From Thalassotalea profundi (GTDB taxonomy: Bacteria; Pseudomonadota; Gammaproteobacteria; Enterobacterales; Alteromonadaceae): DNA of 64,000 nucleotides. The notes under the pieces were generated by a model. The model worked only from the letters and a program-made list of their open reading frames with translations, had not been told where the DNA came from and searched no databases. Made by a program: the position numbers and the translations under genes. Positions 8,768 through 18,884 of the stretch are shown here, one piece after another. The DNA is taken from assembly GCF_014653195.1 (NCBI RefSeq), contig NZ_BNAH01000005.1, positions 254,300-318,299 on the forward strand, given 5' to 3'. How positions within the stretch are numbered: position 1 is the first letter of the stretch; each line of letters opens with the position of its first letter.

Positions 8768-10348
8768 CTAGTGCTCACGTGTTTTTAAAAACTCAATTTT
8801 TGGATAACGCTCTTGTGCCAAGTTCAAGTTCACCATAGTCGGCGCTACATAAGTTAAGTTATCTCCACCGTCTAGCGCTAAGTTGTCGCTGGCTTTCTTT
8901 TTAAATTCTTCAAAGGTTTTAGCATCATCACATGCAACCCATCGAGCCGTTGCAACACTAATCGGTTCGTAGATGGCATCAACGTTGTATTCATTTTTTA
9001 AACGATGAACGACAACTTCAAATTGAAGTACTCCCACAGCACCAACGATCATGTCGTTGTTGTTCAGTGGACGGAATACTTGTACTGCACCTTCTTCAGA
9101 TAATTGAATTAGGCCTTTTTGTAATTGTTTGGCTTTTAGGGGATCGCGTAAACGTATACGTCTAAACATTTCAGGTGCGAAGTTAGGTATGCCACTAAAC
9201 TTCATCATTTCACCTTCGGTAAAGGTGTCACCAATTTGGATACTACCGTGATTGTGTAAACCAATAATATCACCAGAGTAAGCTTGTTCTACATTAGCAC
9301 GATCGCCTGCCATAAAAGTCACTGCGTCTGCAATTCTCACATCTTTATTGATACGCACTTGGCGCATCTTCATACCTTTTTCATACTTGCCAGAGCAAAT
9401 GCGCATAAACGCAATTCTGTCGCGATGTTTGGGATCCATGTTGGCTTGAATTTTAAAAATGAACCCTGAAAATTTATCTTCTTCGGCATGTACTGTTCGT
9501 GTGTCAGTCACTCGAGGCAAAGGCTTTGGTGCCCATTTTGTTAAACCATCAAGCATATGATCTACACCAAAATTACCTAGCGCAGTACCAAAAAATACCG
9601 GCGTTAACTCACCTTTTAAAAACTCGTCTAAATTAAACTCATGAGATGCGCCTAATACAAGTTCCATTTCTTCACGTAAATCGTCAGCATAGTTACCAAT
9701 TGCTTGTTCAAGCTCAGGGTTATCTAAACCTTTGATCACCCGTTTTTCTTGAATGGTATGGCCTTGGCCTGATTTATATAAAATAGTCTCATCAGTAAGA
9801 ATGTTATAAACACCCTTAAATTCTTTACCCATACCGATAGGCCAAGTAATAGGCGAGCACTTTATTTTTAAAATATCTTCAACTTCATCCATTACTTCCA
9901 TTGGATCACGTACATCACGATCCATTTTATTCATAAAAGTAATAATAGGCGTATCACGTAAGCGAGTCACTTCCATTAATTTAATGGTACGAGCTTCTAC
10001 ACCTTTAGCGACATCAATCACCATTAAACATGAGTCAACAGCAGTAAGGGTACGATAGGTATCTTCAGAGAAGTCTTCATGGCCTGGTGTATCAAGTAAA
10101 TTAACTAGGCAGTCATTATACGGAAATTGCATAACTGATGTGGTAATTGAAATACCTCGATCCTTTTCCATTTCCATCCAATCAGACTTTGCATGCTGAC
10201 CCGATTTTTTACCTTTTACGGTACCAGCTTTTTGCAAGGCTTGACCAAAAAGTAACACTTTTTCAGTGATCGTGGTTTTACCCGCATCGGGGTGAGAAAT
10301 GATAGCGAAAGTACGACGTAAATCGACTTCTTGCTGTTGTACAGACAT
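8768..10348 (-). CDS. prfC: Peptide chain release factor 3 (RF3)
   Basis: RF3 is the GTPase that recycles RF1/RF2 from the ribosome after termination. The 526-residue length matches the family (529 in E. coli). G motifs are intact: SHPDAGKTT (P-loop), [14 protein letters not shown] (G3) and NKMDRD (G4). The translation-factor domains II and III follow. It is transcribed ahead of argS. Confidence 0.97.
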   Translation of the reverse strand: MSVQQQEVDLRRTFAIISHPDAGKTTITEKVLLFGQALQKAGTVKGKKSGQHAKSDWMEMEKDRGISITTSVMQFPYNDCLVNLLDTPGHEDFSEDTYRTLTAVDSCLMVIDVAKGVEARTIKLMEVTRLRDTPIITFMNKMDRDVRDPMEVMDEVEDILKIKCSPITWPIGMGKEFKGVYNILTDETILYKSGQGHTIQEKRVIKGLDNPELEQAIGNYADDLREEMELVLGASHEFNLDEFLKGELTPVFFGTALGNFGVDHMLDGLTKWAPKPLPRVTDTRTVHAEEDKFSGFIFKIQANMDPKHRDRIAFMRICSGKYEKGMKMRQVRINKDVRIADAVTFMAGDRANVEQAYSGDIIGLHNHGSIQIGDTFTEGEMMKFSGIPNFAPEMFRRIRLRDPLKAKQLQKGLIQLSEEGAVQVFRPLNNNDMIVGAVGVLQFEVVVHRLKNEYNVDAIYEPISVATARWVACDDAKTFEEFKKKASDNLALDGGDNLTYVAPTMVNLNLAQERYPKIEFLKTREH

Positions 10349-10713
10349 GCGTGTTACCTGTTTGAAAAAGTGAATAAAATAAAAGCGCGTTATTATAGCG
10401 AAAAGTTAGCTTGTGGGCAGTAATTATTGGTATAAAAAATTATATTTTATTTTTCAATATTTTTAACTAAGTAATATTTTAGTAATGCTTACTTATAAAA
10501 GTATCGTAAATTGATGTGAGCGGCGTGAAGGCTCAATAAGTCTTAATATATTTACTCAATTTTACTGATTGATAACGGTTAATCTAGGATGAATCTGTTT
10601 AATTGTCATTGAACAATAAAGCCAGCTAATCAGTTTTAGTGATTAGCTGGCCAATTAATTTTAGAAAGTGAAAGACTTTTTATCCATTTATCGCCAAAAG
10701 GTTTGTTATTTGA
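10349..10713 (-). other. 365-base intergenic region between the RND operon and prfC
   Basis: This gene-free stretch holds the RND operon terminator at 10621-10651 and the presumed prfC promoter nearer 10400-10500. It is AT-rich. I see no credible small reading frame or RNA gene in it. Confidence 0.6.
10621..10651 (-). terminator. Rho-independent-type hairpin after the RND operon
   Basis: GCCAGCTAATCA (10621-10632) and TGATTAGCTGGC (10640-10651) form a perfect 12-bp stem with a 7-base loop. On the minus strand it is followed by TTTATTGTT, a modest U-tract. It lies about 60 bases after the permease stop. Confidence 0.7.
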
Positions 10714-13700
10714 TTATTTTATTCGATAACTGACTTTAAATAATATGCTGTATAACAAGGGTACTGCAATCATGGTCAGAATGGTTGCAAATGCCAGTCC
10801 ACCCATAATAGTAACTGACATATCAGCAAAAAATGGATCAAATAGTAGGGGAGCCATACCTAAAATTGTTGTTATCGCAGCAAGTGCTACTGGGCGCAAA
10901 CGACTAATACTTGCTGTTATAATGGCTATTTTCTTCGTTCTACCTTCTTCAATTTGCAAATCAATTTCTTCAATTAATACGATGGCATTTTTAATTAACA
11001 TACCAAATAGACTGAGAAAGCCTAATAAAGACATAAAACCAAAAGGCATGTCTGTCGCTAATAATCCAGCGACTACACCTACGACAGCCATAGGCACAGT
11101 TAACCAAATTATTAGGGGTTGTCTTACTCGACCAAATAAAAGTACCGACACTAAAAACATCACCAGAAAACCAGCAGGTAATCCTGTGCCTAATGCTTTT
11201 TGTGCATCGGCAGAAGCTTCATATTCACCGCCCCATTCCAACTTATAACCATCAGGCAAACTAATAGCTTCAATTTGTGGTTGAATTCTACTAAAAGCAC
11301 TCCCCGCTGTTTCGTTAACCCCAGGCTCAGCAAAAATAGTAATTGTTCTTAGGCGATTACGACGGTGTATTTGGGTTTCTTCATTGATTAATTCCACACC
11401 GTTAGATATTTGTTGGAAAGGTACATACGTTTTTTGAGAAGAACTCCATACCTGATTATTTTCAATAGCTTCTACTTCAGAATTACTCATTGAGGACATT
11501 TTTGCTTTGATAGCATAAATATAGTCACCGTCGACAACGTTGCCTAATACCAACCCGTTAGTTGCATACTGAATGGATTGGCTAAAATCGTTTCGAGATA
11601 CACCTGCAATGCCGGCACTAAATGCGTCGTAGTGGGTATTCATGGCAAAACCTTTACTACGCCAATTGTGGCGAATATCTTGAAGGTTGCCATCGGCAAT
11701 CAAAATATCCTCAGCTTGTAATGCAAGTTGTCTTAGCACTTCTGAATCAGGACCCGAAAAACGTGCGGCTAATTTAGCGCCGCCCCCAGGGCCAAACTGC
11801 ATTCGTTCAGCATAATAATTTGCGCTCAGATCTAAGTGTTTAAATTTATCATTTAATTTACTAATTAGGGCTGGTATTTGATCACGTGAATGCGTTTGTA
11901 TCAAAAAGAAACCATAACTTTCATTAGGTTGTTGTGCTGCATAAGTTAAAGTGAATCTATCAGCCCCTCTACCGATAAAGGTACTCACTGCTTCAACTTC
12001 TTCTTGTTGCAGTATAAGGTGTTCGGCACGCTTAACTTCTAAAGTAGTTTCCCTTATATCTTGAGATTGAGGTCCCCAATAATGAACAAAAAACAAAGGT
12101 GCATTGGAAGCGGGAAAAAATCCTTGTTTGACCATACCAAAGCTAGCATAGGCAATAAAAGTGATGATAAATAAGCTAGCAATTGATAACCAACGAAACT
12201 TAAGAGCTAATTTTAATATTGATATATAACCACGATAAAAAGCATTATGCTTTTCTTCTTGCTCTGTAGTTTCTCCCACTTGATAAAAATACTTACCAAA
12301 TAAGGGTACAACGGTAGTGGCTAGTATCCAGCTTAACATAAGTGATACAAGCACTACGGCAAACAACGAATATAAGAACTCTCCTGTGGCATCATCAGAC
12401 AAACCTATCCCTGAAAAGGCCGCGATGCCGATGATTGTCGCACCAAGTAATGGCCATTGAGTACGCTTTACAATGAAACTTGCTGCTTCAGTTGCCGATT
12501 TACCTTGGCGCATTCGTAGCATCATCCCTTCAGCCACGACAATGGCGTTATCTACGAGCATTCCCATCGCAATGACCATTGCACCAAGTGAAATGCGTTG
12601 CAGTTGTATGCCCATTAACCACATGATTAATACCGTGCCTATAACGGTAACCAGTAGCACTGAACCTACTACAACACCACTACGCCATCCCATAAATAAA
12701 CAGAGGGTAATGGTAACGACAGTAACGGATAAAATTAGGTTGTCGATAAACCCATCAACTGATTCTTCAACTAATGACGCTTGATCATAAATGGGGGCTA
12801 ACGTTATACCGGCCGGTAGTTTAGTCAGTAGTTCATCAACTTTGGATTTGACACTTTTGCCTACGTTAACAATATTGACATCATCAAGTGCAGAAACGGC
12901 AAGGGTAATGGCTTCTTGACCTTGGTATCGTACTAATATTTGTTGTACATCAACTGGCTCAATTTTAAGCTCTGCAATATCGCGAATTTTTATCGAACGT
13001 GTTGTCCCAGGCACCACTAAACTTAGGTTATATATTTCTTCGAGCCTATCTGCGGAGCTTTCAATAATAATGCGAACCTTTTTTCCTTCGACCTGTACTC
13101 GTCCACCATTAAAGGGTTTCAAGTTCTCAGCTAATAAATTCGTTAGCTCTGGAAATGAAATGCCTAAGCCAGAAATTTGGTATGGATTAAAATAAGCAAC
13201 AATTTGCTCTTGCTGTACACCTGTTACTTGTACTTTCGCTACACCATCAGTGACTAATAATTCTCTACGAATTATGCGTGCAAACTCTCGGAGTTCCTGC
13301 GGGCTAAAATCAGATGCGGTAAGGGCATAATACATCCCATAAACATCACCAAAATCGTCGTAAACTACGGGTTGTTGTGACCCCGTGGGTAAAGATACAC
13401 TTGCATCACCCAATCGTTTGCGTAATTCGTCCCATATTTGTGGTAAGACTTTCGAGTCGTAAGTCGATTTAACTTCAACGGTAATTTCAGATACGCCAGG
13501 TTTAGAAATTGATTCTAAACGATACAACTGAGACATTTGTTGAATAGCAATTTCTAGCGGTTCAGAAATTTCTCGTTCTACTTTTTCTGCGCTTGCTCCA
13601 GGATACTGAGTGACGACTTGTACCTGTTTTATCGTAAATGCAGGATCTTCTAAACGTCCAATATTAGTTAAGGCGATCAGCCCGCCAATAAGGAGAACGA

Positions 13701-13755
13701 CTATCATTAACCAAATATTGACAGGATTTTTAATCGAATAGCGTGCAATATCCAT
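10714..13755 (-). CDS. RND-family efflux permease (HAE1/AcrB-like)
   Basis: The 1013-residue protein has the RND layout: an N-terminal transmembrane helix, a large periplasmic porter loop, a central block of helices, a second large loop and a C-terminal helix block (about 12 segments). The conserved transmembrane aspartate lies in GMLVDNAIVVAEGM, with the matching FGMLIKNAIVLIEEID in the second half. It would export substrates from periplasm or membrane using proton motive force. It is preceded by its adaptor with only 2 bases between them; no outer-membrane channel gene is adjacent, so a TolC-like partner must be elsewhere. Substrate is unknown. Confidence 0.92.
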   Translation of the reverse strand: MDIARYSIKNPVNIWLMIVVLLIGGLIALTNIGRLEDPAFTIKQVQVVTQYPGASAEKVEREISEPLEIAIQQMSQLYRLESISKPGVSEITVEVKSTYDSKVLPQIWDELRKRLGDASVSLPTGSQQPVVYDDFGDVYGMYYALTASDFSPQELREFARIIRRELLVTDGVAKVQVTGVQQEQIVAYFNPYQISGLGISFPELTNLLAENLKPFNGGRVQVEGKKVRIIIESSADRLEEIYNLSLVVPGTTRSIKIRDIAELKIEPVDVQQILVRYQGQEAITLAVSALDDVNIVNVGKSVKSKVDELLTKLPAGITLAPIYDQASLVEESVDGFIDNLILSVTVVTITLCLFMGWRSGVVVGSVLLVTVIGTVLIMWLMGIQLQRISLGAMVIAMGMLVDNAIVVAEGMMLRMRQGKSATEAASFIVKRTQWPLLGATIIGIAAFSGIGLSDDATGEFLYSLFAVVLVSLMLSWILATTVVPLFGKYFYQVGETTEQEEKHNAFYRGYISILKLALKFRWLSIASLFIITFIAYASFGMVKQGFFPASNAPLFFVHYWGPQSQDIRETTLEVKRAEHLILQQEEVEAVSTFIGRGADRFTLTYAAQQPNESYGFFLIQTHSRDQIPALISKLNDKFKHLDLSANYYAERMQFGPGGGAKLAARFSGPDSEVLRQLALQAEDILIADGNLQDIRHNWRSKGFAMNTHYDAFSAGIAGVSRNDFSQSIQYATNGLVLGNVVDGDYIYAIKAKMSSMSNSEVEAIENNQVWSSSQKTYVPFQQISNGVELINEETQIHRRNRLRTITIFAEPGVNETAGSAFSRIQPQIEAISLPDGYKLEWGGEYEASADAQKALGTGLPAGFLVMFLVSVLLFGRVRQPLIIWLTVPMAVVGVVAGLLATDMPFGFMSLLGFLSLFGMLIKNAIVLIEEIDLQIEEGRTKKIAIITASISRLRPVALAAITTILGMAPLLFDPFFADMSVTIMGGLAFATILTMIAVPLLYSILFKVSYRIK

Positions 13756-13757
13756 AT

Positions 13758-14843
13758 TTATTGCTCCGCTTGATAGGGCTTAACAACTAAACCTTCGCGC
13801 ATTTTATTTGCCCCAGCTGCTACCACTAAGTCACCGGAAGCTATTTCGCCATTTATTAAAGCAAAATCTTGTTTTATATGTAAAACATTTACAGAAACAG
13901 CCTCTACGTTTTTATTAACCTTATTAAATCGCCAGACTTTAAAACCGTCAGAATTATTACCCACTAATGAAGAGAATGGCACTAAAAAGCCATCGCCATA
14001 GCTTTGATATGCTAAGTTAACGTTGACTACAGCACGAGCTCCGGGGGTTAAATTGCCATCATCTTTTTTAGAAGCAAAAACAACTTTATACGTTTGTGTT
14101 ACAGGATCTGGTTGGGTATCGTGCTCAATATATTCAAGGTTATAATGTTTTTCAGGCGAACTGATAATAAACGCTTGTGCTGTAACGTGAGTATTTCCTT
14201 TATATCGACTTAATAAGCGCTCTGGTACATTAATATTAAAGTAAAAATGCGATACATCTTGTATATGAGCAATAATATCGCCCGTTTTTACATAACTGCC
14301 GTTATCAACAAAACGCTCTGATATTTGCGCATCAAATGGTGAAATAATTTGAGTGTAACTTAAGTCTTGTTCGGCTTTTTGCAAAGCTATTTTTGCAAGC
14401 TCAAAACTGGTTTTAGCATTATCAAATTCACTCAGTGAGATTAAACCTTTATCAAACGTTGAGGAGATTCTTTTTAAACTTCTATCGGCTTGCTCAAAAC
14501 GAGCTTCAGCTTCTTTAACTGATTGTTCAAAAGGGGTTGGATCAATTTTAGCTAACACATCCCCCTTTTTTACTAGGTTACCAGTTTTAAGGTTAGTGGT
14601 AATTAATCGACCTGAAACTTCAAAACTAACATCGATAGTTTTTACGGCAGAAACTTCTGCTGGAAATACTCGTTCAGTACTCTTCGGTGAGTCAACTACT
14701 TTGGCGAGTTTAACTGCTTGAACAACAGCTATCTGATCTTGAACATTCTCTGTTTCGGAACAAGCGCTCAAACCTAGTGTTGTAGCCAAAATTAATACAG
14801 TAACTTTTAGTCGAGAGCATAAATTTAAATTAGTGTGTAACAT
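13758..14843 (-). CDS. RND efflux periplasmic adaptor lipoprotein (HlyD/AcrA-like)
   Basis: The adaptor couples the permease to an outer-membrane channel. It starts with a lipoprotein signal, ILATTLGLSACSE, whose cysteine would be lipidated. It then shows the lipoyl/barrel halves (VSFEVSGRLITTNLKTGNLVKKGD...AKIDPTPFEQ and ISPFDAQISERFVDNGSYVKTGD) flanking an alpha-hairpin. I place the start at the ATG at 14843 (MLHTNLN), which has GGAA just upstream. An in-frame ATG at 14873 would put ten extra, poorly fitting residues before the signal peptide. It forms an operon with the permease and is divergent from the TetR gene. Confidence 0.9.
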   Translation of the reverse strand: MLHTNLNLCSRLKVTVLILATTLGLSACSETENVQDQIAVVQAVKLAKVVDSPKSTERVFPAEVSAVKTIDVSFEVSGRLITTNLKTGNLVKKGDVLAKIDPTPFEQSVKEAEARFEQADRSLKRISSTFDKGLISLSEFDNAKTSFELAKIALQKAEQDLSYTQIISPFDAQISERFVDNGSYVKTGDIIAHIQDVSHFYFNINVPERLLSRYKGNTHVTAQAFIISSPEKHYNLEYIEHDTQPDPVTQTYKVVFASKKDDGNLTPGARAVVNVNLAYQSYGDGFLVPFSSLVGNNSDGFKVWRFNKVNKNVEAVSVNVLHIKQDFALINGEIASGDLVVAAGANKMREGLVVKPYQAEQ

Positions 14844-14891
14844 TATTATTCCATGTATAAAATGACGTCGCATATTTATATGTTAAAAAAG

Positions 14892-14912
14892 TAAACTACA
14901 CGGTATAGTTTA
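14892..14912. promoter_or_regulatory. Palindromic operator candidate for the TetR regulator
   Basis: TAAACTA (14892-14898) and TAGTTTA (14906-14912) are perfect inverted arms separated by 7 bases. The site is midway between the divergent adaptor and TetR-family genes, where a TetR repressor typically binds to control both. The palindrome is seen; binding is inferred. Confidence 0.55.
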
Positions 14913-14979
14913 TTCTGATAATTTGAAAAGTAAACCGATCAGTGTAAAATTAATTTAGAAATACTTGGGATCAAGATGA

Positions 14980-15594
14980 ATGATGGTAGAAGTTAAAAAA
15001 ACACGCAGTGAATTAAAACGTTCAGCAATTTTGCAAGGAGCTATTCAAGCATTCAAGCAATATGGTGTGAGTGACACTAGCATGGATAAAATAGCGGAAG
15101 TTGCACAGGTGTCTAAACGCACTGTTTACAATCACTTTGAGAGTAAAGAGTTATTAGTGACGCATATCATTAAAGAAATTTGGTGTAAAAATGTGGTAAG
15201 TTATGAAGTCAAATATAATCCCGACATTACACTTAAAGAACAATTGATAGAGCTGGTTGAAAATGAACTTAGTTTATCAAAGCAACCAGAAACAATAGAG
15301 TTAATTAGGGTAGCGCTTACTCATTCTATTAATAATCCTGAGATGTTCAATCAAGAATTGCACCAATTTTTTGAACAAGATACTGCTTTGGTTAGATGGT
15401 TAAAGGCTGCAATTGCAGATAATCGATTTAAGACAATGGACCCCCATAAAGCGAATGAACAAATTGTAAGTTTATTAAAAGGACAAGCTTTTTGGCCCCA
15501 AATTATTCGATTTGATCCTTTATTAAACGATGAAGAACAAAGTGACTTAGCGAATGAAACCGTTGATATGTTTTTAGCTTATTATCAACGGTAA
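14980..15594 (+). CDS. TetR/AcrR-family transcriptional regulator
   Basis: The 204-residue protein has the TetR N-terminal helix-turn-helix at about residues 10-56, with AILQGAIQAFKQYG, TSMDKIAEVAQVSKRTVYNHF and ESKELL. The C-terminal ligand domain is divergent, as usual. It has two consecutive ATGs; the first, at 14980, follows a TTGGGA ribosome binding site. Divergent orientation from the RND adaptor-permease operon, with an inverted repeat between, suggests it represses that pump and itself. The ligand is unknown. Confidence 0.9.
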   Translation: MMVEVKKTRSELKRSAILQGAIQAFKQYGVSDTSMDKIAEVAQVSKRTVYNHFESKELLVTHIIKEIWCKNVVSYEVKYNPDITLKEQLIELVENELSLSKQPETIELIRVALTHSINNPEMFNQELHQFFEQDTALVRWLKAAIADNRFKTMDPHKANEQIVSLLKGQAFWPQIIRFDPLLNDEEQSDLANETVDMFLAYYQR

Positions 15595-15616
15595 TCATCA
15601 CCCAATATAATGACCA

Positions 15617-17014
15617 TTAAAGCTTAACCTGCCATGCTCTGAAGCTTCGGCCTTTAATTTTTCCTTGGGTTAACTTTTTAAGCGCAAGTTTAAGTGCTGA
15701 TTTTTCTACAGCGACATAAGCGTAAAGATCAAATAAGTTAATTTTACCTACTAACTTACCGTTAATACCGTCGTTACCTGTTAAGGCCCCTAAGATATCA
15801 CCCGCACGTACTTTTTGTTTTTTACCTGCATCAATTCTAATCGTTACCATATTAGCTTGGCGCGGTGCATCAAAATTGAGTTGTGATGCGGGGAGTTCTT
15901 CTTCAATTATTGTTTGTTTAGTGTAATCTTCTAATGCGACTAGTTTGTTGCCGTCTTTTTCATCGAAAAAACTCACTGCCATACCTTTACTACCGGCGCG
16001 ACCAGTACGGCCAACGCGATGAACATGAACTTCAGGATCATGTGATAGTTGATAATTAATGACTAAATCAAGTGCTTCGATATCAAGCCCTCTGGCAGCT
16101 ACATCGGTAGCGACTAAAATATTAGCGCTTTTATTGGCAAAACATACCAGCATTTGTTCGCGATCTCTTTGCTCTAAATCACCATTTAAGCACAGCGCGT
16201 TAAAGCCTAATTTAAGCAATTGTTCAGTGACTTCTTGGGTGTCTTTTTTCATATTACAAAAGATCACACATGATTCAGGTTGTTGATTTTGTAAGAAAAT
16301 ATGCATCGCATCAATACGTTCTTTAAAGGGCACTGAATAAAAATGCTGAGCAATAACATTCTGATCATGCGACGCTTCAACTTTTGCCATAACAGGATCA
16401 TGGGTGATTTTTTTGGCAATCTCTTGAATTTGATCAGGGAAAGTTGCACTAAATAATAAGGTTTGGCGATTAGCTGGAATATGTTCTAACACAGTATCTA
16501 ACGATGGTTGAAAGCCCATTTCTAACATGCGATCCGCTTCATCTAATACCAATAAATTAACGTTTGATAAGTCTAGACGGTTTTTCTTTAAATGATCTTC
16601 TATTCTGCCCGGCGTGCCCACAATAATATGAGCGCCATGTAACAATGAACCAATTTGTGGTCCCATGGGTAAACCACCACATAAGGTGAGTACTTTAATG
16701 TTATGGATTGTTCGGGCAAGTTTTCTAATTTCTTTAGCCACTTGATCAGCTAGCTCACGGGTAGGGCACAGCACTAACGATTGAATACAAAAACGTTTTA
16801 CATCAAGTTTATTTAATAGCCCTAAACCAAAAGCAACAGTTTTTCCTGAGCCTGTTTTACCTTGGGCAATAATGTCTTTATTTTGTAATATCGCCGGTAA
16901 GCTCTGCGCTTGAATAGGTGTCATGTCTTGATAACCAATGCTATCAATGTTCTCTAATAAGGCTTTTTTTAGGGGGAGTGAAGAAAAATTAGTTGAGCTC
17001 AACGTGATATCCAA
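15617..17014 (-). CDS. dbpA: DEAD-box ATP-dependent RNA helicase DbpA
   Basis: DbpA acts in 50S ribosome assembly and is targeted to 23S rRNA hairpin 92. The 465-residue protein has a Q motif, GKTGSGKT, PTRELA, LDEADRMLEMGF, SATF and HRVGRTGRAG. Its C-terminal RNA-binding domain (from about residue 385: MVTIRIDAGKKQKVRAGDI...FDLYAYVAV) is diagnostic for DbpA. It is convergent with the TetR gene. Confidence 0.95.
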   Translation of the reverse strand: MDITLSSTNFSSLPLKKALLENIDSIGYQDMTPIQAQSLPAILQNKDIIAQGKTGSGKTVAFGLGLLNKLDVKRFCIQSLVLCPTRELADQVAKEIRKLARTIHNIKVLTLCGGLPMGPQIGSLLHGAHIIVGTPGRIEDHLKKNRLDLSNVNLLVLDEADRMLEMGFQPSLDTVLEHIPANRQTLLFSATFPDQIQEIAKKITHDPVMAKVEASHDQNVIAQHFYSVPFKERIDAMHIFLQNQQPESCVIFCNMKKDTQEVTEQLLKLGFNALCLNGDLEQRDREQMLVCFANKSANILVATDVAARGLDIEALDLVINYQLSHDPEVHVHRVGRTGRAGSKGMAVSFFDEKDGNKLVALEDYTKQTIIEEELPASQLNFDAPRQANMVTIRIDAGKKQKVRAGDILGALTGNDGINGKLVGKINLFDLYAYVAVEKSALKLALKKLTQGKIKGRSFRAWQVKL

Positions 17015-17103
17015 TTGCTGGTAAAAAATTCAACACAAGTATATCAGAGTTTGCAAAATCTGCTGAGTCGTATTTTAGAGAAATTAAATGCTTGCTTTTT
17101 AAG

Positions 17104-17117
17104 ATTACAAATGTAAT
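17104..17117. promoter_or_regulatory. BlaI/MecI-type operator, copy 1
   Basis: ATTACA-AA-TGTAAT is a palindrome built on the TACA/TGTA core typical of BlaI/MecI operators. It lies about 50 bases before the BlaI-family start codon. Binding is inferred from family knowledge and position. Confidence 0.6.
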
Positions 17118-17125
17118 TCTTTGTT

Positions 17126-17141
17126 GATTACGTTTGTAATC
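17126..17141. promoter_or_regulatory. BlaI/MecI-type operator, copy 2
   Basis: GATTAC-GTTT-GTAATC repeats the first site with one changed base in the inner core. The two centres are 23 bases apart, close to two helical turns, which suits cooperative dimer binding. Confidence 0.55.
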
Positions 17142-17167
17142 AATACTGTGAATTTGAGAATTTGCTT

Positions 17168-17554
17168 ATGACTGAAATTAGTAAAACTGAGTTTGAAGTA
17201 CTAGAAGTACTTTGGCAAAAGCAACCAGCTAGTGCGAATGAAATTATTGAGTCGTTAAATCAAGTTAAAGAATGGCATGATAAAACAGTGAAAACATTGT
17301 TAAATCGACTCGTTAAAAAACAAGCCATCGCTTTTGAAGTAGACCAACGACGATATTTATATTATCCGCTCATCGAGCGTGAAAGTTATATGGCAAAAGA
17401 AAGTAAAAGTATAGTTGAACGTATGTTTAGTGGTCGTGTATCTCCATTAGTCGCAGGTTTTGCAAAGCATAATCAATTGGCTAAAGATGATATTGATGAA
17501 TTAAAAAAAATTATATCTGCGTGGGAGCATGAGCAGGAGAGTGATAATGATTGA
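17168..17554 (+). CDS. BlaI/MecI/CopY-family transcriptional repressor
   Basis: About 128 residues from the ATG at 17168; an upstream in-frame TTG at 17162 is less likely. It has the winged helix of the family: ISKTEFEVLEVLWQKQPASA, EIIESL and KEWHDKTVKTLLNRLVKK. The C-terminal dimerisation and cleavage region follows. In the bla/mec systems the repressor is cut when a membrane metalloprotease senses a signal. The next gene is such a protease, overlapping by 8 bases, so this is a two-gene sensor-repressor operon. The target genes beyond the operon are unknown, and no beta-lactamase gene is nearby. Confidence 0.9.
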   Translation: MTEISKTEFEVLEVLWQKQPASANEIIESLNQVKEWHDKTVKTLLNRLVKKQAIAFEVDQRRYLYYPLIERESYMAKESKSIVERMFSGRVSPLVAGFAKHNQLAKDDIDELKKIISAWEHEQESDND

Positions 17555-18812
17555 TTTTCTGCAACCTCTTATTCTTCCATTAACGGTATTGTTAACCATG
17601 ATTTTAATTGTACATAAGGCAATGCGAAAGCATATTGATGCGCAAAGTTTATATTGCTTTTGGTTAGTATTGCCTTTGGGCTTGTTGTTTTATTTATTAC
17701 CAATTCAATGGCAAGTTGAAAATACGATAATAAATAGCGCTATTACTACCTTAACTATTACACCATCACAGTGGCAGGCAAGCACAACGAATTATTGGAG
17801 TATAGTTTGGTTGGTTGGCTCAATCACAATGCTAACGTTTGCTGTTTCGTCGTATATTATTTTTCGTCGCAATATGGCCTTATTTGCGATAAATGAAAAA
17901 ATGTCTCAGTGGGTTGAATCAGTTTTACCAGCAGGCTTAAGCGTCTGGCAGAGTAAGGCAGTAAATAGCCCGGTATTAGTTGGTATTTTAAAGCCTATTC
18001 TTATTTTACCGACAGACTTTGAAACACGTTTTGACCAAGAGCAGCAACAGTTGATTTTGGCACATGAAATTTGTCATTTTGATCGCAATGACATTTATTG
18101 GAACTTAATTGCGTATTTGATCGTTACGTTATTTTGGTTTCATCCTATGGTTTGGTTAGCCTACGCGAGGTTTTGCCGTGACCAAGAAACGTCCTGTGAC
18201 CATAATGTTCTGGCGCGCAAACAGACTGAGAGCAGGATTAATTACAGCAAGGCCTTAATTAAGGGGGTTAATAAACGACCAATATTAAGTTTTGCTCAAT
18301 TATCCTTTATGAATTATGGAGATAAAAATATGATGTTAGAACGTATTAATAACATTAAGTTAAACCCAAAAAGATCAAAATTAAAAGCGGCGTTACTCTC
18401 AATTACTGCGTTGATTTTGGTTTCTGGAGTAAGTGTTGCAGGTAATAATCAATGGATAGAAGGTAAGAAAGAAATAGAATTCAGTACTCAAATAAATACT
18501 AATTTAGAACCCATTGTACGGATAGAGCCCAAATACCCTATTCAAGCTGCACGTGATGAAATTGAAGGTGCTGTATTATTAAAGTTTGATGTAGACTTAG
18601 ATGGTAGCACTAAAAATATTAGTGTACTCACATCAGTACCAGAATACGTATTTAATAAAGTGTCTATTACAGCGTTGGAAAAATGGAAATATAAACCAGA
18701 TTCTCAAAAGGTGCTAAAAGATAATGTGGTACAGTTAGATTTTAGAATGGATGCAAACTCTACGTTTGAGTCAGTTAATTTAATTGAAAAAATTAAAGTT
18801 AGTAATCATTAA
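17547..18812 (+). CDS. BlaR1-like M56 membrane metalloprotease with C-terminal TonB-like domain
   Basis: About 421 residues from the ATG at 17547, which has AGGAG 7 bases upstream; an earlier in-frame ATG at 17529 lacks this. Several N-terminal transmembrane segments surround the zinc motif HEICH (LAHEICHFDRND) and a downstream conserved ETSCDHNVL. After a further membrane segment near residue 290, the C-terminus is not a penicillin-binding sensor as in BlaR1. It is a TonB C-terminal-like domain (YPIQAARDEIEGAVLLKFDV and ALEKWKYKP). Cleavage of the upstream BlaI-type repressor is the inferred job; the signal is unknown. Confidence 0.88.
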   Translation: MIDFLQPLILPLTVLLTMILIVHKAMRKHIDAQSLYCFWLVLPLGLLFYLLPIQWQVENTIINSAITTLTITPSQWQASTTNYWSIVWLVGSITMLTFAVSSYIIFRRNMALFAINEKMSQWVESVLPAGLSVWQSKAVNSPVLVGILKPILILPTDFETRFDQEQQQLILAHEICHFDRNDIYWNLIAYLIVTLFWFHPMVWLAYARFCRDQETSCDHNVLARKQTESRINYSKALIKGVNKRPILSFAQLSFMNYGDKNMMLERINNIKLNPKRSKLKAALLSITALILVSGVSVAGNNQWIEGKKEIEFSTQINTNLEPIVRIEPKYPIQAARDEIEGAVLLKFDVDLDGSTKNISVLTSVPEYVFNKVSITALEKWKYKPDSQKVLKDNVVQLDFRMDANSTFESVNLIEKIKVSNH

Positions 18813-18884
18813 TTCATTATTTTTGATGGTATTATTTATTGATTTGAACTAGAGAAGTTTATGGTAAAAGAGCCTTAACTTAAT

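Noticed and set aside
10745..11248. Plus-strand open frame of 167 codons inside the RND permease gene
   Set aside because: It is antisense to a well conserved permease coding region and has no ribosome binding site or family features.
17547..18812. M56/BlaI pair considered as a beta-lactam resistance locus
   Set aside because: No beta-lactamase or penicillin-binding sensor domain is present in or near the pair.
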